Below, piece after piece: positions 25,774 to 34,900 of a stretch of DNA of 64,000 nt. The notes beneath the pieces are model-generated. The model made no database searches and was not told the origin of the DNA. It saw only the letters and a list, made by a program, of their open reading frames with translations. Made by a program: the position numbers and the translations under genes. Positions within the stretch are counted from its first letter, which is position 1. Each line of letters begins with the position of its first letter. Location: assembly GCF_024713945.1 (NCBI RefSeq), contig NC_134680.1:4240001-4304000 (forward strand), in the 5' to 3' direction. Origin of the DNA: Dermatophagoides farinae (taxonomy: Eukaryota > Arthropoda > Arachnida > Sarcoptiformes > Pyroglyphidae).

Positions 25774-27201
25774 CAACAAATGTAAAGTTCAAATGAAAAA
25801 ACCAAAGAAAAAAAATGGAAAAAAAACGGAAAAAAATTTAATGTTATGACCTCTTATTGTTATCAGTCATGGCATATAATGAGGATAATTATTTATATTC
25901 TGACAAAAAACAAATCAAAATGCCAAATACACATAAATAAATAACCAAAAAAAAAAAATTGAAACAACATTTAACGATGATAAACAACAACAACGACAAC
26001 GATAGACTTTCAATCTAATCTAATCGAATTGAAACAAAAATCGAATGTTTCAAAGAAAAAAATAGTGAACGAAAAAAAAAATTGCTCCAAAGAGGAAAAA
26101 GAAAGAAAGAAAAATGAAAAAAAACAACAAACTCGACTCTCATCCGTTATCCAATTGGACGAAGAAGAAAAAAAATAGTTTCTCTTTTCATGAAAAAACA
26201 AAAATTTCATTTTTTAATTCATTATTTTTTCTTCTTCTTCAAATAATCTCCATCATCATCATCATCATTATCATCATCATATGCAATGAGTAAAAAAAAG
26301 GAAAGAGAGATTATATTCACATATTTTCAGTGTATGGCTATTCACCTTTTTTTTCATCTTATGATCATCATCATCATCATGATTATTATGGTAAAAAGAA
26401 TGAAAAAAAATGGAAAAATGAAAATATTTATCATCATCAATAATATATGAGGAAATGATGGTTCCAGAAATGTTCAACAAGTGGTGGCTACATGTTAGGA
26501 CAACAGCAACAGGTTTTCCTGCTTAATTTTTTTTTTTTTGTATGAAACAGCAGTTTGTTCCATTCAATTTCATTGGTTCGTTTAATGTTTGTTTGTTCGA
26601 ACACATTAGGATCATCATTGAAGTTGGATCCTTCCTGATATATAGTATTTTTTTTTTTTTTTTTTTGATCTTTGCTTTTTCTCTTTGTCGTTTTTTTTCT
26701 TCTCAAATCTAGCATCCTTGAATTGAGCTTTGAGTTTTCAAGTGAACTTGTTGTTGATCACAATGTTTTTTTTTTTTTTGTTTGATCGTTCATAAGAAAC
26801 AAACACTGTTGTTTCAGGAATAATTTTTGTCCTTTTTTCAAAAAAAATTAAAAAAAATGACCATTAAAAAGATAATGAACTTTACGCACACGAAGAAATA
26901 AACCTTGAATCGAGTACTTTTTTTTGATTAGATAGAAAAAAAATTCTTTAAATCACGAATGGATAATTGAAATGCGAATGGCGAAAAAAATATATATTTT
27001 TAGAAATTGAAATTGAAAAAAAAATTCCCCGGAAAACTAAAACTTGATGTAAATTCTAACTGGGAAAATTTTCGGAAAAATGTTTCATACTCGCAAACAT
27101 ATCATACACGCTTGAAGTTCGAATCAAGTTGAATTTTTGGATTTGAATTTTTCTTTAATCAGTTTCATTAAATTTCACATTGAAATCGACATTTAAAAAC
27201 G
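25334..27201. other. Divergent spacer between ABCG and TOMM7
   Basis: About 1.9 kb of AT-rich DNA with a long (AC)n at 25724-25770, poly-A near 25627-25645, (CAT)n near 26251-26280 and poly-T near 26648-26666. No coding region is recognised. It must hold the promoters of both flanking genes. Confidence 0.6.
25724..25770. repeat. (AC)n microsatellite, 47 bp
   Basis: The longest perfect dinucleotide run in the window. Confidence 0.95.
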
Positions 27202-27455
27202 ATGCAATTAAATTTTCAAATGGAACCGGAACCTACCGGTGCACGTGCTCGATTGAATAATGTTCTCAAAGTTTGTCGTGTTGTTTATCAATATGGTTTC
27301 ATTCCATATGTAATCTATTTGGGTATTAAAAAAGGTTCTGATCCTGGTTTGCCCGAAATCACTCTTCGAAGGTAATCGATGATAATGATTAATTGATTGA
27401 TAATTTAATTTTTAAAATGAATTTTCTATTTTATCTATACAGTGTTTTGTGGTAA
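27202..27455 (+). CDS. TOMM7: TOM complex subunit Tom7
   Basis: A small subunit of the translocase of the outer mitochondrial membrane, which helps assemble and stabilise the TOM pore. Two exons, 27202-27371 and 27443-27455, with a 71-nt GTAATC..ACAG intron; the second exon codes only the last residues (SVLW). The product is about 60 aa. The diagnostic core is GFIPYVIYLGIKKGSDPGLP, containing the single membrane segment and the conserved Pro and DPG residues, followed by EITLRSVLW where animal homologues end in LLW or LLWG. The N-terminal EPTGARARLNNVLK is the cytosolic helix. A Met six residues in (MEPEP) is an alternative start. It converges with COA1, 181 bp between stops. Confidence 0.93.
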
Positions 27456-27586
27456 CGAATTTGGTACTTATCCGAGAAAAACAAACAAAAAAAAACAATT
27501 CTTTTTGGATTTCCATTATGAACAATTTTTCTTTGAATAATTTCTGTTAGTTATAATAATAATCATATGTGTATCATAATTACAAA

Positions 27587-27592
27587 AATAAA
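27587..27592 (+). terminator. Candidate poly(A) signal of TOMM7
   Basis: AATAAA lies 131 nt after the TOMM7 stop codon and just before the COA1 stop on the other strand, so the two 3' ends probably lie close together or overlap. Confidence 0.45.
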
Positions 27593-27636
27593 TAGAAATA
27601 CACTGATATAATTGAAATTTGAAAATTACTATTTGA

Positions 27637-28104
27637 TCATTCGTTCATTTTTTGTTTATATACAATTAACAATTTATCTGGCATATCATCTAATTTCATT
27701 TCTAATCGTTTCAATTGCCAACCATCATTATCATGACAATCAGCATTACCATCGTTATTGTTGTTGGTCTTATTTTCTATTCGATATTCTGCTTCGATAT
27801 GTAATGCACCATTTCGTTTGGTTCCATGAAATGGTAACCAAAAATCTGCATGATTCGTACCAACACGATTACGTTGTTTATCCACTAGATTTGGTGGTTG
27901 TATTTTCAGTGGTTCACCCACTAATCTTAATGCTGCTTCATTACGATTTACTTGTTCGATGGCCATCGTACAGAATGGCCGTTTTAATATAGAATATTGG
28001 GTATATTTAAGTGCAACAATACATATTGTTGAACCTATCACACCGATAGCCGATGCTGTAATTACATAACGATTTAATGGTAAACGTAGCAGAAATCTAA
28101 TCAT
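27637..28104 (-). CDS. COA1: Cytochrome c oxidase assembly factor 1 homologue
   Basis: A mitochondrial inner-membrane protein of the TIM21/COA1 family, which acts early in complex IV assembly. A single-exon frame of 155 aa starts at MIRFLLRLPLNRY. The frame is open further upstream, but MIRFLL gives a basic amphipathic start followed at once by the membrane segment (VITASAIGVIGSTICIVALKY), as in the family. The soluble part shows the family pattern AIEQVNRNEAALRLVGEPLKI, then NHADFWLPFHGTKRNGALHIEAEY and WQLKRLEMKL. A species-specific Asn/Asp insert (NKTNNNNDGN) interrupts the last strands. It is head-to-head with eL41, 319 bp apart. I think COA1 is much more likely than TIM21 because the chain is short and has no long presequence. 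Confidence 0.85.
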   Translation of the reverse strand: MIRFLLRLPLNRYVITASAIGVIGSTICIVALKYTQYSILKRPFCTMAIEQVNRNEAALRLVGEPLKIQPPNLVDKQRNRVGTNHADFWLPFHGTKRNGALHIEAEYRIENKTNNNNDGNADCHDNDGWQLKRLEMKLDDMPDKLLIVYKQKMNE

Positions 28105-28423
28105 ATTTATGGAATTATCGATTTTTTTTTTTTTTCTCGATCTCGATGATTCCGAAATCCAACTAAATACACACATTTAAAGCCGGCAATGTTGAAATGG
28201 AAAAACACAGCCACACGACCACACGTTTTTTTTGCTTTCCTCTTGTTGTGTTTGCTCGCTCGCTCTTTGTTCATTCTCACGTTGGATTTTTTTCATTTTG
28301 CCGATTTTTTTCTTTTTTTTTTTGGTAATAACTTTATTTTCTATATCCCCCGTATCTTGGTTGGTTCCCATCTTTGAAAGTACTAAAGGGAAACCGTTTT
28401 CCCTCTTTTCAAGAGATTCAATT
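28105..28423. promoter_or_regulatory. Shared divergent promoter region of COA1 and eL41
   Basis: Start codons of a mitochondrial assembly gene (-) and a ribosomal gene (+) are 319 bp apart with nothing else between. A pyrimidine tract on the plus strand near 28233-28247 (TTGCTTTCCTCTTG) could hold a 5' TOP-like start typical of ribosomal protein genes. The run CCCTCTTTTCAAG just before the eL41 start looks like a splice acceptor for a 5' UTR intron. Exact start sites cannot be fixed from sequence alone. Confidence 0.5.
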
Positions 28424-28501
28424 ATGCGTGCCAAGTGGCGTAAAAAACGTATGCGACGTTTGAAACGTAAACGTAGGAAGATGAGGGAAAGGTCCAAGTA
28501 G
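28424..28501 (+). CDS. RpL41: Ribosomal protein eL41 (25 aa)
   Basis: A 78-nt frame codes the entire protein, beginning MRAKWRKKRMRRLKRKRR and ending KMRERSK. It matches the nearly invariant eukaryotic eL41, which is 24-25 residues, almost all Arg and Lys, and forms a single helix bridging the large and small ribosomal subunits. The one visible difference from the common animal sequence is MRERSK where MRQRSK is usual. The gene is too short for most gene callers and lies inside a longer spurious minus-strand frame. An acceptor-like CCCTCTTTTCAAG ends 10 nt before the ATG, suggesting a spliced 5' UTR. Confidence 0.95.
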   Translation: MRAKWRKKRMRRLKRKRRKMRERSK

Positions 28502-28905
28502 ACTGGTGGCATCTCCACATCGATCATCATTCTTGAATCTTATGATTCCAGAATTCCATTGATCCAAAACCCCTTAAACCTTTGTATTTTTTCTCTTTCA
28601 GTTCAAAAATTTATTTTCAATTTCAAAATTTAAAAAACCACAAAATTTCAATTATCAAAATTTTTTGAAACTTTTTTGTTTCATTACTATTGAATTTTCT
28701 TACAATCTTTCTGTGTTTTTGTTTGAAAATTCGCATTTTTTTCCGATGAATAAAAAAATTTTAAAATGGTTCATATTGAACCAAAAAAAAAAAACTTTTT
28801 TCGATTTATTGGATATAAATAGTGTGGTTGACTCGGTAGAAATATCCATTCGAATGAATCACGTGAGTTCTGTTCCAAAAAAAACAGAATAAAAAATTTT
28901 GCACC
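28502..28905. other. Spacer between eL41 and the SRR1-domain gene
   Basis: About 400 bp, AT-rich. It contains the E-box palindrome at 28859-28866. An open frame at 28665-28892 is low complexity and not believed to be a gene. Confidence 0.55.
28859..28866. promoter_or_regulatory. E-box palindrome TCACGTGA
   Basis: A perfect TCACGTGA lies 40 bp before the start codon of the SRR1-domain gene. The same 8-mer occurs upstream of WDR61 at 61934-61941. CACGTG cores are bound by bHLH-zip factors of the Myc/Max, USF and MITF/TFE types. Confidence 0.45.
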
Positions 28906-29730
28906 ATGAATTTAAACATGGAAGATGATGGCTTTAAATTGGTTAAAAATCGTCGCCGTAAACGTTATAAAAAATCTATCGATACAATCAGACATGAATA
29001 CATGAATGATATTGGTACACTGAATCTAAATAGTAAAAATGATATTGTCGAAAAAATCCAAAAATGTTTGTATGAAATATCGTTTTTTGTAAAAATTTTT
29101 GATACTAATCTGAAAGAAATTATTGCGTCTCATCACCATCATGATAATCGTCCATCCCGTATCGATCAGATTGTCTGTTTTGGCTTGGGTAATTTTACCC
29201 GTTCACGATCATCGTTATATCAATTTGCCTTACTCAAACATTTAATGGAACATGACGAATTCATTCATCCTTCAGCCAAATTCATAATCTATGATCCAAT
29301 ATTTACAGAATTTGAACGAAACATATTGAAATCGTTTGGATTTCAAATACTTCAAAATAATAATAATTGTCGTTATACGATTAATCGGTCATCATCTTCA
29401 AATGAATCAATTATATTATTTTTTATGCCACATATGGATTATAATCATTATTATAATGTATTGGATTGTAATCGAGAAAATATCGATCATATTATTATAT
29501 TTGGTAATAGTTTTGATAATTGTATGAATGAAACATATTTCACTGAATATTCGACAGATTTACGTCGATTTCTTCAGCAAATCGGTTCCAAAAAATTAAA
29601 ACTGATTGAACATCATTTATTTGGTAATAAAAATGATCATTTTTATAATGAAATTTTCTATCGTCAATCATTACAACGACTTTTTTTCATCTCAAAAACA
29701 ATGATTCCTTCTGCGTCACACAAGAATTAA
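28906..29730 (+). CDS. SRR1-domain protein (SRRD-like)
   Basis: A single-exon 274-aa protein. The core matches the SRR1 domain named after Arabidopsis SENSITIVITY TO RED LIGHT REDUCED 1, whose animal relatives are linked to circadian and haem-related regulation. Visible family blocks are the glycine motif ICFGLGNF-like (VCFGLGNFTRSRSSLYQFAL), IIYDPIFTEFERNIL, then SIILFFMPHMDYNHYYNVL and a HIIIFGNSFDNC strand. The N-terminal 25 residues carry a strongly basic patch (VKNRRRKRYKK), possibly a nuclear localisation signal. A second Met (MEDDGF) five residues in could be the start. No membrane segment or signal peptide is seen. The molecular activity of this family is not established. Confidence 0.85.
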   Translation: MNLNMEDDGFKLVKNRRRKRYKKSIDTIRHEYMNDIGTLNLNSKNDIVEKIQKCLYEISFFVKIFDTNLKEIIASHHHHDNRPSRIDQIVCFGLGNFTRSRSSLYQFALLKHLMEHDEFIHPSAKFIIYDPIFTEFERNILKSFGFQILQNNNNCRYTINRSSSSNESIILFFMPHMDYNHYYNVLDCNRENIDHIIIFGNSFDNCMNETYFTEYSTDLRRFLQQIGSKKLKLIEHHLFGNKNDHFYNEIFYRQSLQRLFFISKTMIPSASHKN

Positions 29731-30121
29731 GTTGTTTTATATTCACTATATAATTTAATAAATGAACAACAACAACAACAATAACAACGATAACAAAAAA
29801 CAAGAAATCTGAATAATTATTATTCTATCATCGATTGTAAGTTTATTTATTGGATTGAATATTCGAATCATATGACTGATATGTAAGGAATTTTTTTCTT
29901 TTGATAGATAATGTAAAATTATTTTGAATTGCCGGATAAATCAATCAATCAATTTTTTTCTAATATTCTTTTTGTTACATATTTTTTTTGTTTGACAGCA
30001 TATCGATTTATTTTCTTTTTTTTTTTTGGTCGCTTGAAAAATCATTCAATAGATTTTGATTATATGATGAAACATAATAGTTTTTTTTTTTGGCTAATGT
30101 GAAGAAATATGAATATTTTTC
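29731..30121. other. Spacer before the ionotropic receptor gene
   Basis: About 390 bp with poly-T tracts. An acceptor-like TTCAATAG near 30049 might end an undetected 5' exon of the receptor gene, which otherwise lacks a signal peptide, but an in-frame stop lies between it and the ATG. Confidence 0.5.
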
Positions 30122-31657
30122 ATGATGAAATCTTTGCTTTTGAATCGTACACTTACGATTGCCTATTCGAATGTAAGTGATTTCTTTTTCGAATCGAAAT
30201 TATATTATTATTATAATTTTTAATACTTGAATTGTAAAATGAAATTGAAATTGTTTTTTTTTCTGTATAGACACTACCATATACGGGAATTAATCATGAT
30301 CATCATCATATTGGAATTGAATATGAACTATTGAAAACATTGGCCAATATATTTCAATTTAAAATGATTTTCATTGATTGTGAAAATGATTATGGTATCA
30401 GACAATCTGATGGAAATTGGACCGGTATGATGGGCAAAATATTTAATCATGTAAATTATTGAAAAATGAAAGTTTATCTGTGAATGTGATTGTTATTTAT
30501 TTTTAATTTTTTTTCGTACATAGGAAGCTGATATCGCTATCGGTGGTATCGTCGTTACATATGATCGAATATTATCAATGCCATTTTTATATCCACATTG
30601 GATTGATAGCCTTACATTCAGTACGACAATTCCACATAAACGTGTTCCGTTGGGTCTTTTTTTTCAGCCATTCACACCGATTGTTTGGCTATGTCTTTTC
30701 ATTTCGTTAATATTGTTTCCAGTATTGAATCTATGTTATCAACATCCACCATATGATAATTATGCTTATAATCTTTTTTGGATCAATCTTTGTTTATTAT
30801 TACGACAACCATATAATGGATTGCGATCACGATTAAATTTATCATCAAAAATGACCACAATTATATGGATGATATCATTGATAATGTTGGCAAATATTTA
30901 TTCATCATATCTTTGTTCAAAATTTACCATACCCGATTATAATATGATTGATACGACAGATAAATTAGCCGATGAATGTGATGATAATCGTATTACACCA
31001 ATGTTAACAATGAAAACGATGGTATATTCCCTGTTTAAAACGGTAAAAATGTTCGAAAAATTTTTTAATTAATTTCATAGCTAATTATTTTCATTTGTGG
31101 ATAAAAATTCCAAAAAGGATTCATCGATTCGAACAATCAGATCTGTAGCGAGAATATTACGTGGAATTATGGATCAATCCGAAGGTGAACGATTAATTAT
31201 TGATCAAACACAAAAAGAACGATATGCCCTAATATCATCATATGATCGGATAAAATTCAGCGAATTAAAATTTGGACCAAAATCATTCTATCTACCATCA
31301 CCAAGTGGTGACAGTTCATTTTTTCCATTAATTGTTAGTTTTCCTGTACGATTACCCAACGATTATATTGAACCATTTGAAATATGGATAATGCGTATTA
31401 CATCATCTGGTCTGATGGAATGTTGGAAAAATCGATTAACAATAGCCACACGACAATCACTCATTATGAATAGAAATATTAAACATTTCAATTCACAAAT
31501 GGACAAGAATATCAATACCAATACGAATAAAGATTTTAATCTCAATCATTTTGAACGTCTTGTTCAATTATTTCTTCTGTGCATAATAACATCATTTATC
31601 ATTTTTATGAATGAAATTTTTGTTTATCGACTAAAAATTTTAATCAAATCGCTGTGA
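30122..31657 (+). CDS. Divergent ionotropic receptor (iGluR family)
   Basis: Four phase-0 exons, 30122-30172, 30271-30450, 30524-31042 and 31118-31657, give 429 aa. The order is that of an ionotropic receptor without the amino-terminal domain. The S1 half of the ligand clamp reads LTIAYSN..GIEYELLKTLANIF..WTGMMGKI..ADIAIGGIVVTYDR, keeping the family Arg in TYDR. M1 is about PIVWLCLFISLILF, a short pore region follows, and M3 is MISLIMLANIYSSYLCSKFTIP in place of the SYTANLAAF motif of true glutamate receptors. S2 follows, with the last membrane span LVQLFLLCIITSFIIF near the C-terminus. Such proteins are ligand-gated cation channels used in arthropod chemosensation. Odd points: there is no signal peptide, only about nine residues before S1, so a 5' exon may be missing. 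The last acceptor (CCAAAAAG) is weak, but it is the only one found that keeps the frame open. Confidence 0.82.
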
Positions 31658-31968
31658 TATTGATAGAAAAAATTTGTTTTCTTTTAATTTGCCAATACAA
31701 GATTATACAATACAAATAAATTATTACAAAAAAATGTTTTTTTTTCTGTCACAAAAATTCGGCAAAATGTTAACCTATAGAGATAGCAGCGTTGATTTAG
31801 ATGAAATCAAACGACGATATGTATATTTCATAATAGAAAGATAAAAAAAAGATAGAAAAAAGTGAGGAATAAAAAAAATTATGAACGGAAATGTTCCATT
31901 ATTGTGCGGATATTAAAAAAAATGAAAACTGAAAGAGGCACAAATTTAAAAAAAATCAATGAATTAAT
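31658..31968. other. 3' spacer between convergent receptor and DOCK genes
   Basis: 310 bp. It holds AATAAA at 31715-31720, 58 nt after the receptor stop, as that gene's likely poly(A) signal. I see no clear hexamer for the DOCK gene on the other strand. Confidence 0.5.
31715..31720 (+). terminator. Candidate poly(A) signal of the ionotropic receptor
   Basis: AATAAA 58 nt downstream of the stop codon. Confidence 0.45.
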
Positions 31969-34900
31969 TCAATGAAATAAGAGACTAGATGTAGTTCCAG
32001 TGGTTGATAATGTTGTTAATGGAGATGATTGTGACTGTGGCGGAGGAAGATTTGAATTCGAATGAACCATCATCGATGATGTTTGATCCATAATAATATT
32101 ATTATTATCGACCACGGTATTTTGATTGTTATTGTTCAACATTGAATCAGTAAATTGTTGTTGTAAACTTCGTGGTAATGAATTAGATTTCGTACGATTC
32201 AATTCTAACGATGGAGGACGATGATTACCAGGTATTTCATCCAAAATCAATGATGATAGGCCATTATTATTACTAATAGCTGCGGTAGTTGTATTGGAAT
32301 TATTATTAATTTCAATGCCAATAATTGGTGCAGGCCTTGATGTAGTCGTTTGCTGTGATAATGGTGTTGGTGATGAAAGTAAAAGATTTTCAAATTCCAG
32401 ACCATCTAATGTAGTAAAATGAGCATTACTAGTAGTTGAAGGTGGAATTGTTGGTGGAGGAGGTGGTGGTCGTTCAATTGGTGGTCCAGGATCAATAGTT
32501 TGATTTACAATAGGTTGTTTAGCTACTATTGGTATGATTGGTGGTGTTGAACAAGATGAACGTCCACCACCATTAGAAACTATTGTATTATTATTGGTAG
32601 CTGCCGAAATTGATGATGATTTTTTCATCGGACGTTGTGGTAAAGCAGGAGGCGGTGGTGGTGGTGGTGGTGGTGTTGCTGGAGGTCCAATACTACTCGG
32701 ACGATATCTACCGGAATTCAAAGAATTCGAACGATCTAATGTCGAACCAGAAGATCGTGGTGGTAATGGTGGTGGCGATAAAGTGGTAATGACATTTATA
32801 TCATCATTATTATCACCATCGACAATTGATTCAATTAGATTTCCTTTATGACCATTGTTATTATTATTGTATAATGACATAGCTATTGCTGACGATGGTA
32901 TCGAAAATGAACGATTAATTCGATTGGATAATTGATGTGGCTGAACACCATCGATCATATCGATAGAAGCTGCACCGGTTGCTGTATGGCGATTCGGATG
33001 ATCATTAACATTAACATCACAATAATCCATACTATCATCCACTGAACTTTCATTATCAGGCAATAAATTACAAAGATCAAGATCAGTATACTGTGGTACG
33101 GAATAAATACTATCTTCGATTGGTGGCTGTTTTACAATCAATCGTGGTCGATGTTCAACATTAGAATTGTGACGTTTAATAACAACTGGATGTTGTTGTT
33201 GTTGTTGTTCACTAATGATAGATGATGAAGTCGGCGGCAATGGTGGTAATGGTTTATTCTTTAAAGATTTTGTTCCCGGTGATTGATGATTATAAGGTGG
33301 TTGAGACGGTGGTTGCGATAGTGGTGGTGTACGCAATGATAAACGATCATGATGATGTTGATGGCTGTGGTGTTGGTGATGATTATTATTAGGATGGTGG
33401 GAATGATTTGATTGTGACAACGTGGATGGATGGGCAATGATTGCCGTTGCTGTTGTTAATGATGAATTTGATGAAAGTGATGATGTGTCCGATGATGATG
33501 ATTGCGATGATATCTCACCAATGCTTACATTATCCGAATGATTCGTACGTTGTGGTATAGGTGGTAATGGTTGTGATAATATTGATGGTCTGTGGTGATT
33601 TGATGCATTATTAGGACACCATAACAATGCTTGTGATGTTTCAATATTTGCCTGGTGTACAGTGGTACGCATTGTTGAGAATCGTTCCAAAAGTCTAGTA
33701 TGTAATGGCCGAACTGCTGTCGGTGCTAATCGACCATGAAGCTGTAGACCAGATTCAACTAATTGAATCTGTTGTGCAATACGATCTTTTAGACGGGTTA
33801 CATTTGTTGCTTGATCCGGATTTGCTGAAAGAAATTCTGATCCAAGAAACGCTTCAATATATTTGGCAACACCACCATTAACAGCTGCATCCAATATGCC
33901 TTGTAAACGCATCGATAATGGTGCAATTGATTCGGGTCGATTAGCAGATTCTTGTCCCCCACCGCCATAAGTGTGAATTAATTTGGATAGTTCAGAATTT
34001 TTATTCTCGATAGTTTCACAGGCATTTTCGATCGGCGATAAATATGAGACTAATGTGCTTGTCACTTTAAACATACGTAACATTCCTGGCAATGATTGTT
34101 CTGTCGTATAGATAGTTCGTTCAATCCATAATGATTTAAATTCATTATTCGGATCGAATGGTCCACGTTGAATTGGACGATCTTGACTGAATTGTCGTAC
34201 GGAATTTGTTTGGTAATATTTTAATACTTGATGATCGACCGGACCAAATAAATCGGCCGATATGGGTAATTCAGGTATTGGTTTCACCGAAAATATCTGT
34301 ATATATTGACATTTTGATTCGGTGATATTTTCATCGGTCGGTATAACTTTTGTCAATAATTGAGCATCAGGAAATTCTCGTTGAATGCGATGGGTAAATG
34401 ATGAGATTTTTTCAAATTCTAGACCACGAAATATGAATGTAGAATTCTGTAGAAATGATGGAAATTTTAATCCATAAAATGACACACGAAAATATTCATT
34501 ATCAGGTCGATGTTCGGTGAGTATTTTGTCCAATAATTCAGCATTTCGTTTCAATATGGCCGATAATTTTCGATATTTGAAATTACGTTCATAAACCTGT
34601 TGTAATTCTTTACAAACACGAATACCTTCTTCCCAGCAATGACCTTTTTCAAAATAATTTAACATTGTATGACAAAGTGATTCTTTACGTGATGATTCTG
34701 TTGACCATGTTAATTGATCAGCTTGTAATTTCAAAGTGAAACCGGCTTCAGCATAATTGCCTAATGTGAATAATAAAAAAAATTGATTGATCATAGTTGT
34801 TTTTAAAATAAAATCCTAAACACACATACCAAGTAAGGTGTGTATATTGGCCAATTTTTCCAAATATCTTGACATGATTGTCTTACGATTCATTGAATCA

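Noticed and set aside
27110-27130. GTTCGAATC reminiscent of a tRNA T-loop (B box)
   Set aside because: No matching acceptor, D or anticodon arm could be placed around it; no tRNA gene was found in the window.
28177-28530. 117-codon minus-strand frame opposite eL41
   Set aside because: It is the antisense of the Arg/Lys-rich eL41 gene and its leader; the plus-strand product is an exact known protein.
31081-31117. Strong acceptor ATTTCATAG at 31080 for the last ionotropic receptor exon
   Set aside because: Using it gives an in-frame stop within 8 codons; the weaker acceptor ending at 31117 is phase 0 and keeps the S2 domain, so it was chosen.
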